Positions 20,521 to 28,470 of a DNA stretch of 64,000 nt are shown piece by piece. The stretch's first letter is position 1, and each line of letters begins with the position of its first letter. Location: the NCBI RefSeq assembly GCF_014652375.1, contig NZ_BMYR01000010.1, positions 1-64,000 of the forward strand, read 5' to 3'. The notes under the pieces were generated by a model. The model ran no database searches and had not been told where the DNA came from. It worked only from the letters and a program-made list of their open reading frames with translations. A program made the translations under genes and the position numbers. This DNA comes from Alishewanella tabrizica. GTDB taxonomy: Bacteria; Pseudomonadota; Gammaproteobacteria; Enterobacterales; Alteromonadaceae.

Positions 20521-20611
20521 GGAGGGATGGCAGAGCGGTTTAATGCACCGGTCTTGAAAACCGGCGTAGGTTAGTAGCCTACCGAGAGTTCGAATCTCTC
20601 TCCCTCCGCCA
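20521..20611 (+). tRNA. tRNA-Ser (anticodon UGA), copy 2
   Basis: All 91 bases are identical to the copy at 20125-20215, including the encoded CCA. The flanks differ on both sides, so this is a gene-sized duplication or a gene-converted pair rather than a long segmental repeat. Confidence 0.96.
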
Positions 20612-21239
20612 CTTTGCACTTTTTTATACTTCCTTTAAATCTCCTTTTCTTATCTCTAGCTGACAGGTTTTATCCTAATTTTCATATCTTAACTTTCTGC
20701 CCAACCTATCCAACCTATTCAATCTATTTAAGCTATTCAAGCTATACAAGTTCTCACATCTTGAGGCACACATCTTATTTAAACCGGCGTTATTTTATTT
20801 AAGCATGCGTTATTGGCGTTAGTTTTTGATTTGTTTAAATTGCTATGGTGATCAGCTTGTATTTGTCGCTGCCATTAGCTTTTGCTGCGATTTATAGTGC
20901 GCGATATTTATGAATTATCCTTCTTGTTGTCTTTCTTCTTGCCCTTGTTCTTTTCCCTTTTTGCTGTCTTGGCCAGACGATATTAAATTGCAAAATGGTT
21001 AACATTCTGCGCGCTAAAATACAATCTATAAATCCCTAAAAATGAAACGAAAAAGTGTTTTTTTTCAGTATGCACTTGCCTAAGTTTCTGGCACACTGCT
21101 AAACGTATTTTTAGCTTTTGCTAAGTATGTTGATAGTAAAAAATCTGCAGCTGGTTTATGCTAGTTGTTACTCTAATTCTAAGCTTTAGACGGGAATCTC
21201 TATTCATCTAAAGCAAACCAGTATAACGGAGAAGCCAAG
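20612..21239. other. Non-coding region upstream of uvrY
   Basis: No gene is supported. A 62-codon open frame near its left end has no ribosome site and a composition of low-complexity Tyr/Ser/Leu. The stretch includes a degenerate CTATTCAA/CTATTTAA-like repeat (about 20705-20750) and a pyrimidine-rich tract (about 20917-20975). The uvrY promoter must lie in the right half. Confidence 0.5.
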
Positions 21240-21890
21240 TTGATTAACGTGTTGTTAGTTGATGATCACGAGCTTGTACGAACTGGGATCAGTCGCATAC
21301 TAATGGATGAGCGCGGTATCAAGGTGATAGGCGAAGCTTGTTCTGGTGAAGAAGCCGTAAATTTTTGTCGGCAGCATGAGCCTGATGTCGTGCTCATGGA
21401 CATGAATATGCCCGGTATGGGTGGCATGACAGCCACTAAGCGTATCTTACATTACTGCCCAGATATCAAAATTCTGGGGTTATCTATTTCTTGTGAAGAG
21501 CCGGTACCCACTAAAGTCATGCAGTTGGGGGCTGCGGGGTTTATCTCAAAAAACACGCCGCCAAAAGAAATGGTGATGGCCATTAAAAAAGTGTACAACG
21601 GCGTTCGACATATTTCGGATGAAGTGGCGCAAAAAATGGCGTTGGCAAAAGTAAATAATCAACAGCCCAACCCGTTTGAAGGACTGTCTGATCGTGAAAT
21701 GCAAATTATGTTTATGATCACCCAAGGCCAAAAGGTTACCGATATTGCTGAACAATTGAACGTGAGTGCAAAAACAGTAAACTCATATCGTTATCGCATG
21801 TTTGAAAAGTTGTCTATTAGCGGTGATGTTGAGTTAACTCACATGGCATTGCGGCATGGCATGATTGATATAGCAAAAATTGACATGTAA
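21240..21890 (+). CDS. uvrY: Response regulator UvrY (GacA family)
   Basis: A 216-residue NarL/FixJ-type regulator: receiver with Asp54 in LMDMNMP and a C-terminal LuxR-type helix-turn-helix (LSDREMQIMFMITQG...AKTVNSYRYRMFEKL). It is very close to enterobacterial UvrY/GacA, which is phosphorylated by BarA/GacS and switches on the CsrB-type small RNAs that sequester CsrA. The start is TTG with GGAG upstream; non-ATG starts are usual for this gene. It precedes uvrC by 55 bases, as in most gammaproteobacteria. Confidence 0.95.
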   Translation: MINVLLVDDHELVRTGISRILMDERGIKVIGEACSGEEAVNFCRQHEPDVVLMDMNMPGMGGMTATKRILHYCPDIKILGLSISCEEPVPTKVMQLGAAGFISKNTPPKEMVMAIKKVYNGVRHISDEVAQKMALAKVNNQQPNPFEGLSDREMQIMFMITQGQKVTDIAEQLNVSAKTVNSYRYRMFEKLSISGDVELTHMALRHGMIDIAKIDM

Positions 21891-21945
21891 TAACGCCGTG
21901 CACAATCACCGAGCATGCTTTTTACCAGCCTAATTGAAAATTCCT

Positions 21946-23763
21946 ATGTTTGATGCGAAAGCGTTTTTAGCGACCGTACCCCAGCAACCTGGGGTTTACC
22001 GCATGTTTAATAGTGCGGGTAATGTTATTTATGTGGGTAAAGCGAAAGATCTAAAAAAGCGCCTAAGCAGTTACTTTCGTGCGCAAGTTGACAGCATTAA
22101 AACTAAGGCGCTAGTAAGCCAAATCAACAGTGTTGAGTTTATTCTTACGCACAGCGAAACCGAAGCGCTGATCCTTGAAAATAATCTGATCAAACAGTAC
22201 CTGCCTAAATATAACGTCTTGCTGCGTGACGATAAGTCCTATCCTTATATTCTATTAAGTGGGCATAAACATCCGCGGATCAGCTCGCATCGTGGCCCCC
22301 GCAAGGTAGTAGGGCAGTATTTTGGCCCTTACCCCAATGCGGGTGCTGTATGGCAAAGCTTAAAAACCTTACAAAAAATCTTCCCGATTCGCCAATGTGA
22401 AGACGGGTTTTATCGGGCGCGAACACGGCCTTGTTTGCAATATCAGCTTAAATTATGCAGCGCGCCCTGTGTGGGCAAAATATCTGATGACGATTATGCC
22501 GAGCAAGTCAGGTTAGCGGCTTTGTTTTTATCCGGTAAAAATCAGCAGGTGCTGGATGATTTAGTGAAGAAAATGGCCAATGCCAGCGAGAATTGGCAAT
22601 TTGAAGCCGCGGCCGTTTATCGGGATCAAATTAGTGCGCTGCGTCGCGTACAAGAACAACAACACGTTAGCGGTGATCACGAAGAACTCGATGCTATTGG
22701 GTTTAGTTTACAAGGCCAAACCGCGGTAGTACACGTGCTCTTTATTCGGGATCGCAAAATTTTAGGCAGTAAATCGTTTTATCCCAAAGTACCGGTTGAT
22801 ACTGATGCCGCTGAAGTGTTATCCGCCTTTGTGTTACAGTTTTATCTGAGTGGCCACAGTGATCAGCATATTCCCAAAGAAATTGTTTTGCCTATAAGTC
22901 TAAATGACGATGACGCTGTGGCAGAAGCTATTAGTAAGATTGCCGAGCACAAAGTACGTTTAACTTATGCTAAACGCGGCGAGAAAGCGCAGTATTTATC
23001 GTTAGCTCAAAAGAATGCCGACATTGCTTTAGATAGCCGGCAATCTTTGGCGCAAAAAATGCGCTTACGCTATCAATCATTACAGCAGTTACTGGCATTA
23101 CAGGAACCAATAGGTCGCATGGAGTGCTTTGACATTAGCCATACCATGGGCCAGGCCACTATTGCCTCTTGTGTGGTCTTTGATGGTGAAGGCCCCTTTA
23201 AACAGGAGTATCGTCGTTATAATGTTACTGGTATTACGGGGGGCGATGATTATGCTGCAATGCGTTTTGCCCTTGATAAGCGTTATAGCAAAGTAACGGA
23301 TACGCAAAAAATACCTGATATTGTGTTTATCGATGGTGGTTTAGGGCAATTAAATATTGCTCTGGAACAATTTAGCCAATGGCCCCATGCTAAAAAGCCG
23401 CTGCTTATTGGCGTGGCAAAGGGCGAAGGGCGTAAAGCCGGTTTAGAAACGCTAATATTGTGGGACAGTGGCCGCAGTTTAAACCTGGCAGAAGACACGC
23501 CCGCGCTGCACTTGATCCAACAGATCCGTGATGAAGCGCACCGGTTTGCGATAACCGGGCATCGTAATAAGCGGGGCAAGGCGTTGATTAAAAGTCCATT
23601 AGAAAATATTGAGGGCATTGGAGAAAAGCGTCGGCAAGCCTTGCTACAGTATCTTGGTGGTTTACAAGGCGTGATGAAAGCGTCCATTATCGAACTGAGC
23701 TCTGTACCGGGAATTTCAAAACAACAGGCAGAAAAGATTTACCAAGCCTGTCAGAACAAGTAG
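21946..23763 (+). CDS. uvrC: Excinuclease ABC subunit C
   Basis: A 605-residue UvrC. The GIY-YIG nuclease domain (GVYRMFNSAGNVIYVGKAKDL) makes the 3' cut, a UVR motif sits in the middle, the RNase H-like domain (ECFDISHTMGQATIASCVVF, FIDGGLGQL) makes the 5' cut, and the C-terminal tandem helix-hairpin-helix binds DNA. It acts in nucleotide-excision repair with UvrAB. The ATG at 21946 matches the family start (FDAKAFL); a TTG four codons upstream is also open. Confidence 0.96.
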   Translation: MFDAKAFLATVPQQPGVYRMFNSAGNVIYVGKAKDLKKRLSSYFRAQVDSIKTKALVSQINSVEFILTHSETEALILENNLIKQYLPKYNVLLRDDKSYPYILLSGHKHPRISSHRGPRKVVGQYFGPYPNAGAVWQSLKTLQKIFPIRQCEDGFYRARTRPCLQYQLKLCSAPCVGKISDDDYAEQVRLAALFLSGKNQQVLDDLVKKMANASENWQFEAAAVYRDQISALRRVQEQQHVSGDHEELDAIGFSLQGQTAVVHVLFIRDRKILGSKSFYPKVPVDTDAAEVLSAFVLQFYLSGHSDQHIPKEIVLPISLNDDDAVAEAISKIAEHKVRLTYAKRGEKAQYLSLAQKNADIALDSRQSLAQKMRLRYQSLQQLLALQEPIGRMECFDISHTMGQATIASCVVFDGEGPFKQEYRRYNVTGITGGDDYAAMRFALDKRYSKVTDTQKIPDIVFIDGGLGQLNIALEQFSQWPHAKKPLLIGVAKGEGRKAGLETLILWDSGRSLNLAEDTPALHLIQQIRDEAHRFAITGHRNKRGKALIKSPLENIEGIGEKRRQALLQYLGGLQGVMKASIIELSSVPGISKQQAEKIYQACQNK

Positions 23764-23795
23764 CATAGCAGCCATTGAGTGTGTGAGACCTTTTT

Positions 23796-24353
23796 ATGTG
23801 GAATATTCCAAACCTGTTAACCGTGTTTCGCCTGATGTTGATACCGGTATTTATCTACTGTTTTTACTCTGGCTTGGAAAACGCACGCTTTTGGTCAGCC
23901 CTAGTATTTTGTTTAGCCGCGGTAACCGATGCGTTAGATGGTTATTTAGCGCGTAAGTTGGAACAATCTACGCCCTTCGGTGCCTTTTTAGATCCCGTGG
24001 CGGATAAAGTGATGGTGGCCACTGCCTTAGTATTGGTTGCCGTAGATATCAAAACCTTATGGGTCATTATTCCGGCCATCATTATGATAAGCCGTGAAAT
24101 TGTGATATCGGCATTACGGGAGTGGATGGCAGGGTTAGGTAAGCGCGCCAATGTTGCCGTTTCTAACCTAGGTAAATACAAAACCATTGCGCAAATGTTG
24201 GCGCTTATTGGCTTAATTTGGCAGCCGCAAATAACCTTATTAGCGTGGTTTACACCATTAGGCATGGCCCTATTGTATATCGCAACGGTATTAACGCTGT
24301 GGTCAATGTACGAGTATTTACGTGCTGCCTGGGTAGACTTAGCCACTCAGTAA
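23796..24353 (+). CDS. pgsA: CDP-diacylglycerol-glycerol-3-phosphate 3-phosphatidyltransferase
   Basis: A 185-residue inner-membrane enzyme with several membrane helices and the CDP-alcohol phosphatidyltransferase signature D-G-x2-A-R-x8-G-x3-D-x3-D ([20 protein letters not shown] then LDPVADK). It makes phosphatidylglycerophosphate, the committed step to phosphatidylglycerol and cardiolipin. It follows uvrC by 32 bases; the uvrY-uvrC-pgsA-tRNA order is widely conserved. Confidence 0.95.
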   Translation: MWNIPNLLTVFRLMLIPVFIYCFYSGLENARFWSALVFCLAAVTDALDGYLARKLEQSTPFGAFLDPVADKVMVATALVLVAVDIKTLWVIIPAIIMISREIVISALREWMAGLGKRANVAVSNLGKYKTIAQMLALIGLIWQPQITLLAWFTPLGMALLYIATVLTLWSMYEYLRAAWVDLATQ

Positions 24354-24427
24354 TTGGTTGTACTGATGCTTATGTCAGCAAGTCAGTTACTTTTTAAGCA
24401 AACAGTCATAAAACTAAAAATTTAATA

Positions 24428-24455
24428 TTGACGGATTTAATTAAAACAGTAGAAT
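24428..24455 (+). promoter_or_regulatory. Sigma-70 promoter of the tRNA array
   Basis: TTGACG, 16 bases, TAGAAT, then a GC-containing discriminator (GCGTC) of the type found at stringently controlled stable-RNA promoters. The start would be about 40 bases before the first tRNA-Gly. Confidence 0.65.
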
Positions 24456-24499
24456 GCGTCACGTGTTAAGGCAGATGGCTATCAACAAGCCAACGCAAC

Positions 24500-24575
24500 G
24501 CGAGTTTAGCTCAGCTGGTAGAGCGCGACCTTGCCAAGGTCGAGGTCACGAGTTCGAACCTCGTAACTCGCTCCA
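24500..24575 (+). tRNA. tRNA-Gly (anticodon GCC), copy 1
   Basis: Acceptor stem GCGAGTT/AACTCGC, anticodon loop TTGCCAA, T-arm GTTCGAA, encoded CCA. Confidence 0.96.
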
Positions 24576-24597
24576 ATTTGACATTGGAACACAGTGT

Positions 24598-24671
24598 GGC
24601 GGGTTGGCAGAGTGGCCATGCAGCGGATTGCAAATCCGTCCACCTCGGTTCGACTCCGGGACCCGCCTCCA
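24598..24671 (+). tRNA. tRNA-Cys (anticodon GCA)
   Basis: Acceptor stem GGCGGGT/ACCCGCC, anticodon loop TTGCAAA, encoded CCA. Second gene of the array. Confidence 0.96.
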
Positions 24672-24714
24672 TAACACCGTTACGTAAGTGACGTTAGGTT
24701 AAAAAAAGTTGTCT

Positions 24715-24801
24715 GCCCGGGTGGTGAAATCGGTAGACACAAGGGATTTAAAATCCCTCGGGGGAAACCCCGTGCCGGTTCAAGTCCGGCCCCGGGCACC
24801 A
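24715..24801 (+). tRNA. tRNA-Leu (anticodon UAA)
   Basis: Acceptor stem GCCCGGG/CCCGGGC, anticodon loop TTTAAAA, long variable arm (CGGGGGAAACCCCG), encoded CCA. Confidence 0.96.
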
Positions 24802-24836
24802 TTTAATACTGACCAGCAGTATTAAAATTTAAATAT

Positions 24837-24912
24837 GCGAGTTTAGCTCAGCTGGTAGAGCGCGACCTTGCCAAGGTCGAGGTCACGAGTTCGAACCTCG
24901 TAACTCGCTCCA
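24837..24912 (+). tRNA. tRNA-Gly (anticodon GCC), copy 2
   Basis: Identical over 76 bases to the tRNA-Gly at 24500. It adds a fourth gene to the Gly-Cys-Leu set found at this place in E. coli, and it is the last conserved feature before a stretch of unrecognised genes. Confidence 0.96.
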
Positions 24913-24918
24913 AATTCA

Positions 24919-24948
24919 AAAAAGCCGCTTATTAAAGCGGCTTTTTTA
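24919..24948 (+). terminator. Rho-independent terminator of the tRNA array
   Basis: AAAGCCGCTT and AAGCGGCTTT pair around ATTA and a run of T follows. It lies seven bases after the last tRNA. Confidence 0.88.
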
Positions 24949-25297
24949 CTTTTTGCGCTCTCAATTACTGGCATGCTCACCAAACGTCTTCTCTAACTCT
25001 GCTTCATTCAATGCCATAAAACATTAACACTGCCTTTTTTTGCACCACAATAGCTTGCACCCCAAAATCCTTAAATATTGTAAATAATAAGCACTTTATA
25101 AAAACACATAATAATGAAGTGATTATGTCAATTCTAGAATAGCGAGCTTTACCCCCTGTTTTCCACATTGCCAACATGACTGCGCTCTCAAAAAGCATTG
25201 ATTTACCGTGTGTTATTGGATAGTGTAATTTCATTTACAAAAGATTGAATGGCGTTTACATGATTGGGTGGCCTGGGTGTTCCAAACCATCCCAATA
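24949..25297. other. Intergenic region between the tRNA array and the first unknown gene
   Basis: AT-rich. A 76-codon open frame on the minus strand (25004-25234) has no family resemblance, no ribosome site that I can see and a low-complexity look, so I do not call it. No integrase and no repeat of the tRNA 3' end was seen here. Confidence 0.4.
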
Positions 25298-25909
25298 ATG
25301 CGGATGTTCGATGAAGATAAAGCCAAAGAAGGAATGATATGCGTGCGAAGTGAAGTGTATGAGAAACTAATTTCTGACGTTAAATCGCGCGAGCCAGAAT
25401 TTTATCAAGTTCTCATGGCAGCGTTGGTTTCATACAATAATCATCATTATTATCACTTCAAAATTCTGGATAGCTTTCGAGGGGCAGTTGCGACAGGCTT
25501 CCTACCTGTTCAATATCAAAGCGCCATTGATGTTTTAGAAGCGGAATATAAAAATTTTGTTTATTCCGAATTATTCGGTACTTGGATTGGCACTGAGAAC
25601 GACACAATAGCAATCACACTTGAGCTTAACTCGACTGCTGATTTTAAAGTTTTTCGGCGTTGGAATGACAGTAAAGACGGACAAATCTTTCAAGAGTTCA
25701 ACGCCCTAAACAGTGTTATGTTTGAGTTCGACGAGTTAATCATCCTGAATCTATTTGCTTGTGAAAAAAAGATGACGAAAATAAAATTGGTCTTGCATCC
25801 CTCCATCAGGTACCACAAAAAGTTACTTGGTAGCATGTTTGTGTTTCAAGAGGATACTTGCTCCATCTGTACAAACGTCATTTTTGATAAGGCAGAAAAT
25901 GGCACATAA
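25298..25909 (+). CDS. Hypothetical protein
   Basis: I do not recognise it. About 203 residues from the first ATG (25298); a GTG at 25268 and an ATG at 25334 are other possible starts, none with a convincing ribosome site. It looks soluble: an N-terminal helical part (residues 1-80, rich in Tyr, His and Asn) and a C-terminal part with alternating beta strands from GTWIGTENDTIAITLEL onward that resembles a small barrel (lipocalin-like is a guess), ending with a C-x2-C pair (DTCSICTN). The codon use is AT-rich compared with the surrounding core genes. Confidence 0.55.
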   Translation: MRMFDEDKAKEGMICVRSEVYEKLISDVKSREPEFYQVLMAALVSYNNHHYYHFKILDSFRGAVATGFLPVQYQSAIDVLEAEYKNFVYSELFGTWIGTENDTIAITLELNSTADFKVFRRWNDSKDGQIFQEFNALNSVMFEFDELIILNLFACEKKMTKIKLVLHPSIRYHKKLLGSMFVFQEDTCSICTNVIFDKAENGT

Positions 25910-26000
25910 CAATACGTTGTTGTTGCCACTAACCTGGCTGGATCGGTTTAGGTTACGCTCCAGCTCCTTTAAGCTTTGTATTGCCCTTCAAGGAGTTTCG

Positions 26001-26699
26001 ATGTTACGTGTAATTATATTTTTTTTAATCATCATATTAGCTGGATGTGCGAGTACTCAAAACGAGACGTTAGTTTCAAAAAAGATTGGTGTGTTAACGC
26101 CCGAGTCGCATAATAATCAATTTTGTTATGTTTATATGGGTGGAACAGTTTTAAATAATATTGCTGTAAAAGAAGAGCTTAAACCAAACTTTTCAGACAG
26201 TTTTGAAAAATTTGTCAGTAACGGCATAACTAAATCGGGCAATATCCCGGTATCACTGGGTATGTTGCCTGCAAATATGATCTCAAGCTATTTTGAACGT
26301 AAAGCATGGGATCATTCACTTACCCTTACTCCGGATGGTCGCAAGTTCGTTCAGAATTTACTTGAGTCAAATCAAGTCGATTATATTATTGTGCCTTGGC
26401 TATATAATTTAGATGATTGTATGGTTAGTGCGAAAATCGGCATCTCCGATGTTGATTATGATCTTAACTCTAATATTCAACTGCATCTACTTAAAGCCCA
26501 AGATTTACAGCACATACAGTCTAGACAGGTGAATTCGTTAAATTCAATGAGGGAAATACACTTGCCTAAAGACAAATCAACTCCTACAACTGCTGAAAAG
26601 CTAAAACTTTCGCAGATGCTCTACATTGAGCTAGAAGACGATGTTTTCAGGCTTTTAGAGGGGGATTGTTGTTATTTTAAGCGTAGTGATTTACCGTAA
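26001..26699 (+). CDS. Putative lipoprotein of unknown function
   Basis: A 232-residue product with a short type II signal peptide (hydrophobic residues 4-14) and the lipobox LAGC with lipidation at Cys16. AAGGAG sits seven bases before the ATG; the frame is open further upstream into the previous gene, which I take as chance. The mature part has no membrane helix and no motif I can name (it contains VDYIIVPWLYNLDDCMV and a C-terminal CC pair). It lies 91 bases after the preceding unknown gene and is AT-rich. Probably anchored in the outer or inner membrane facing the periplasm. Confidence 0.7.
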   Translation: MLRVIIFFLIIILAGCASTQNETLVSKKIGVLTPESHNNQFCYVYMGGTVLNNIAVKEELKPNFSDSFEKFVSNGITKSGNIPVSLGMLPANMISSYFERKAWDHSLTLTPDGRKFVQNLLESNQVDYIIVPWLYNLDDCMVSAKIGISDVDYDLNSNIQLHLLKAQDLQHIQSRQVNSLNSMREIHLPKDKSTPTTAEKLKLSQMLYIELEDDVFRLLEGDCCYFKRSDLP

Positions 26700-26801
26700 C
26701 GAACATGACAAATTATAGTATGGCTAAAAAGCGTGGCGATTACTTTATTGCCTCCGCTGCAACTGTTTTTAGCACGTTTTTGCTATTAAGGAGATAACTT
26801 T

Positions 26802-27125
26802 ATGGACGATTCTTTAATGGTGGCGACTATTGTTGGTGTGTTTTGCGGTATACCGCTAATGATATTAGGTTATCTTGTTGCGGTTAAGCAGAAGCGTAAT
26901 TTGCTCTCAAGCTGGGATGATATGGCTTACCGCGATGCAAATTTAGTTGGACTTATAATGGGCAGTAGTGTTTTTACTACAGGCTTGCTGATTTTGATGG
27001 CTAGTGCAGCATTTAGTTTGAGTTTTTTATCTTTGCTGCAAGCGTTGCTGGTGATGAGTGTTTCAGTAGTGATCCCGCTATTGGCAGCATTATACGTCAA
27101 TATAAAACACACTAAACCAAGTTAA
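26802..27125 (+). CDS. Small integral membrane protein of unknown function
   Basis: A 107-residue protein with three predicted membrane helices (about residues 7-28, 48-71 and 78-100) and a short Lys/Arg-containing loop after the first. AAGGAGATAACTTT precedes the ATG, a strong ribosome site. I do not recognise the family. It is 102 bases after the lipoprotein gene on the same strand. Confidence 0.7.
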   Translation: MDDSLMVATIVGVFCGIPLMILGYLVAVKQKRNLLSSWDDMAYRDANLVGLIMGSSVFTTGLLILMASAAFSLSFLSLLQALLVMSVSVVIPLLAALYVNIKHTKPS

Positions 27126-27443
27126 GTGGCTTAGAAATACCTAAACTCGGTTGAAGGCCCTTAATTTCAGAGACTTACCTGCCCGACAATAAGCTCTATC
27201 AGTTTGCATAACGGCATTGATCTTAGCCTTTGCTTTTTTGAAAGAGTGAGTCTCGTGTTTTTTGGTCTTTATATCGTGTTATGTTTTTTCGGCAAGCCTT
27301 GAAAATGACAAATCACTTTGTAAATATTTACATTAAATTCATTTTTATGTTGTTTTTTATTAATCGTTCAACTAGATTATGTTGTACAGTTAATGCACAT
27401 CTAATGCACATCTAATGCACATCGAAAAATAGGAACCTTAAAC
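27126..27443. other. Intergenic region with a short tandem repeat
   Basis: No gene seen in about 320 AT-rich bases. The only structure is the 11-base repeat at 27391-27423 just ahead of the next gene. Confidence 0.45.
27391..27423 (+). repeat. 11-base tandem repeat, three perfect copies
   Basis: TAATGCACATC three times in succession, ending 20 bases before the ATG of the lipoprotein gene, so it lies in its promoter or leader. Each copy contains a start-like ATG but no ribosome site. Confidence 0.9.
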
Positions 27444-27920
27444 ATGCTAAGTTTATCTGCTATTCCAAATCCTAAAGTACTTGTTCGTAATATACTGACT
27501 CGTAAAGTGGCTGGTACGTTTTTGATTACCTCGGTACTCACACTTGCCGGTTGTGCATTACCCCAACAGCATGATCTCAGATCTCATGTTACTGGGGAAG
27601 CAAAAGCGCCTATACCTGCTAAGCAGGTTGCTATTTATGCTGCCTCGCCAGTGGCTTACAAGGAAATTGCGCAGTTCTCAGCGTATTCAATGCCATCATA
27701 TGTACTGAATGATACCCGTAGAATAGATGAAGTCGTATCCTTATTACAGGAAGAAGCGGCTAAACTTGGTGCTAATGCGGTGGTGTTAAGTAATTTAGAT
27801 CACGATCTTGTTGAGGTAAGAGCGCTTAATCAAATTTCAACTGGAGCAAATTCTAGCATTAAAGAAAATCGCCATGTAGTTTATGTTAAAGCTCTGGCAG
27901 TGTATGTGCCTGAAAAGTGA
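27444..27920 (+). CDS. Putative lipoprotein, RcsF/DUF4156-like
   Basis: A 158-residue product with a signal sequence of about 36 residues and lipobox LAGC (Cys37). The segment IDEVVSLLQEEAAKLGANAVVLSN resembles the helix-strand of small envelope lipoproteins of the RcsF/DUF4156/YbjQ-like fold; this likeness is weak and functional transfer is not justified. AGGA lies ahead of the ATG. Its neighbour downstream (22 bases) is a DCC oxidoreductase and may be co-transcribed. Confidence 0.7.
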   Translation: MLSLSAIPNPKVLVRNILTRKVAGTFLITSVLTLAGCALPQQHDLRSHVTGEAKAPIPAKQVAIYAASPVAYKEIAQFSAYSMPSYVLNDTRRIDEVVSLLQEEAAKLGANAVVLSNLDHDLVEVRALNQISTGANSSIKENRHVVYVKALAVYVPEK

Positions 27921-27941
27921 TCAAGGGATCCAGCATTCTCG

Positions 27942-28349
27942 ATGCTAAATGAACCTATTTTGTTAGTGTATGATGGAGAATGTCCTGCCTGCCAGGCGTA
28001 TTGCCAACTCATCACTATTAGGAAAACGGTAGGTGATTTACACCTGATCGACGCACGCGAGGGCAGTGATGTGATGCAAGATATCACTGCTCTTGGATTG
28101 GATATTGATCAGGGCATGGTATTAAAAATGGGACAGCAATTTTATTATGGTGCTGACGCAATTCATGCGTTAGCTTTACTTTCCAGTCGCTCTGGTATTA
28201 TCAATCGCCTCAATTATCACATCTTTAAATCAAAAACGATGTCGTTTTTGCTTTATCCCATCCTAAAATTCTTCCGCACGTTACTGTTAAAACTGTTGGG
28301 TAAATCTAAAATTAATAACTTAAATTTAGATGGCAATTCGCAATTCTAA
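27942..28349 (+). CDS. DCC-family (DUF393) thiol-disulfide oxidoreductase
   Basis: A 135-residue protein with the family signature YDGECPAC at residues 10-17 (C14 and C17 in a thioredoxin-like CxxC). The family is named for the Asp-Cys-Cys pattern and is predicted to reduce or exchange thiols; substrates are not well established. The C-terminal third is hydrophobic and basic and may touch the membrane. It is 22 bases after the lipoprotein gene. Confidence 0.85.
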   Translation: MLNEPILLVYDGECPACQAYCQLITIRKTVGDLHLIDAREGSDVMQDITALGLDIDQGMVLKMGQQFYYGADAIHALALLSSRSGIINRLNYHIFKSKTMSFLLYPILKFFRTLLLKLLGKSKINNLNLDGNSQF

Positions 28350-28470
28350 TTTAGAGAATAAGCGTATTTTAATGGTCACGAGTCTTCTGTAAGATTTTAA
28401 AAACACTCGTAATTTCATCAAAGTGCAACACTACATCTTTACTCTTCGCTTATTTGGCTGGAGTAAAAAC

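Noticed and set aside
20614-20802. 62-codon open frame after tRNA-Ser copy 2
   Set aside because: No ribosome site, low-complexity composition rich in Tyr and Ser, no family likeness.
25004-25234. 76-codon minus-strand open frame after the tRNA array
   Set aside because: No ribosome site and no recognisable sequence features.
25905-26000. Integron attC-like site between unknown genes
   Set aside because: CATAACAA at the left looked like an attC start, but the right side lacks a matching GTTRRRY core and the spacer does not fold as required; no integrase present.
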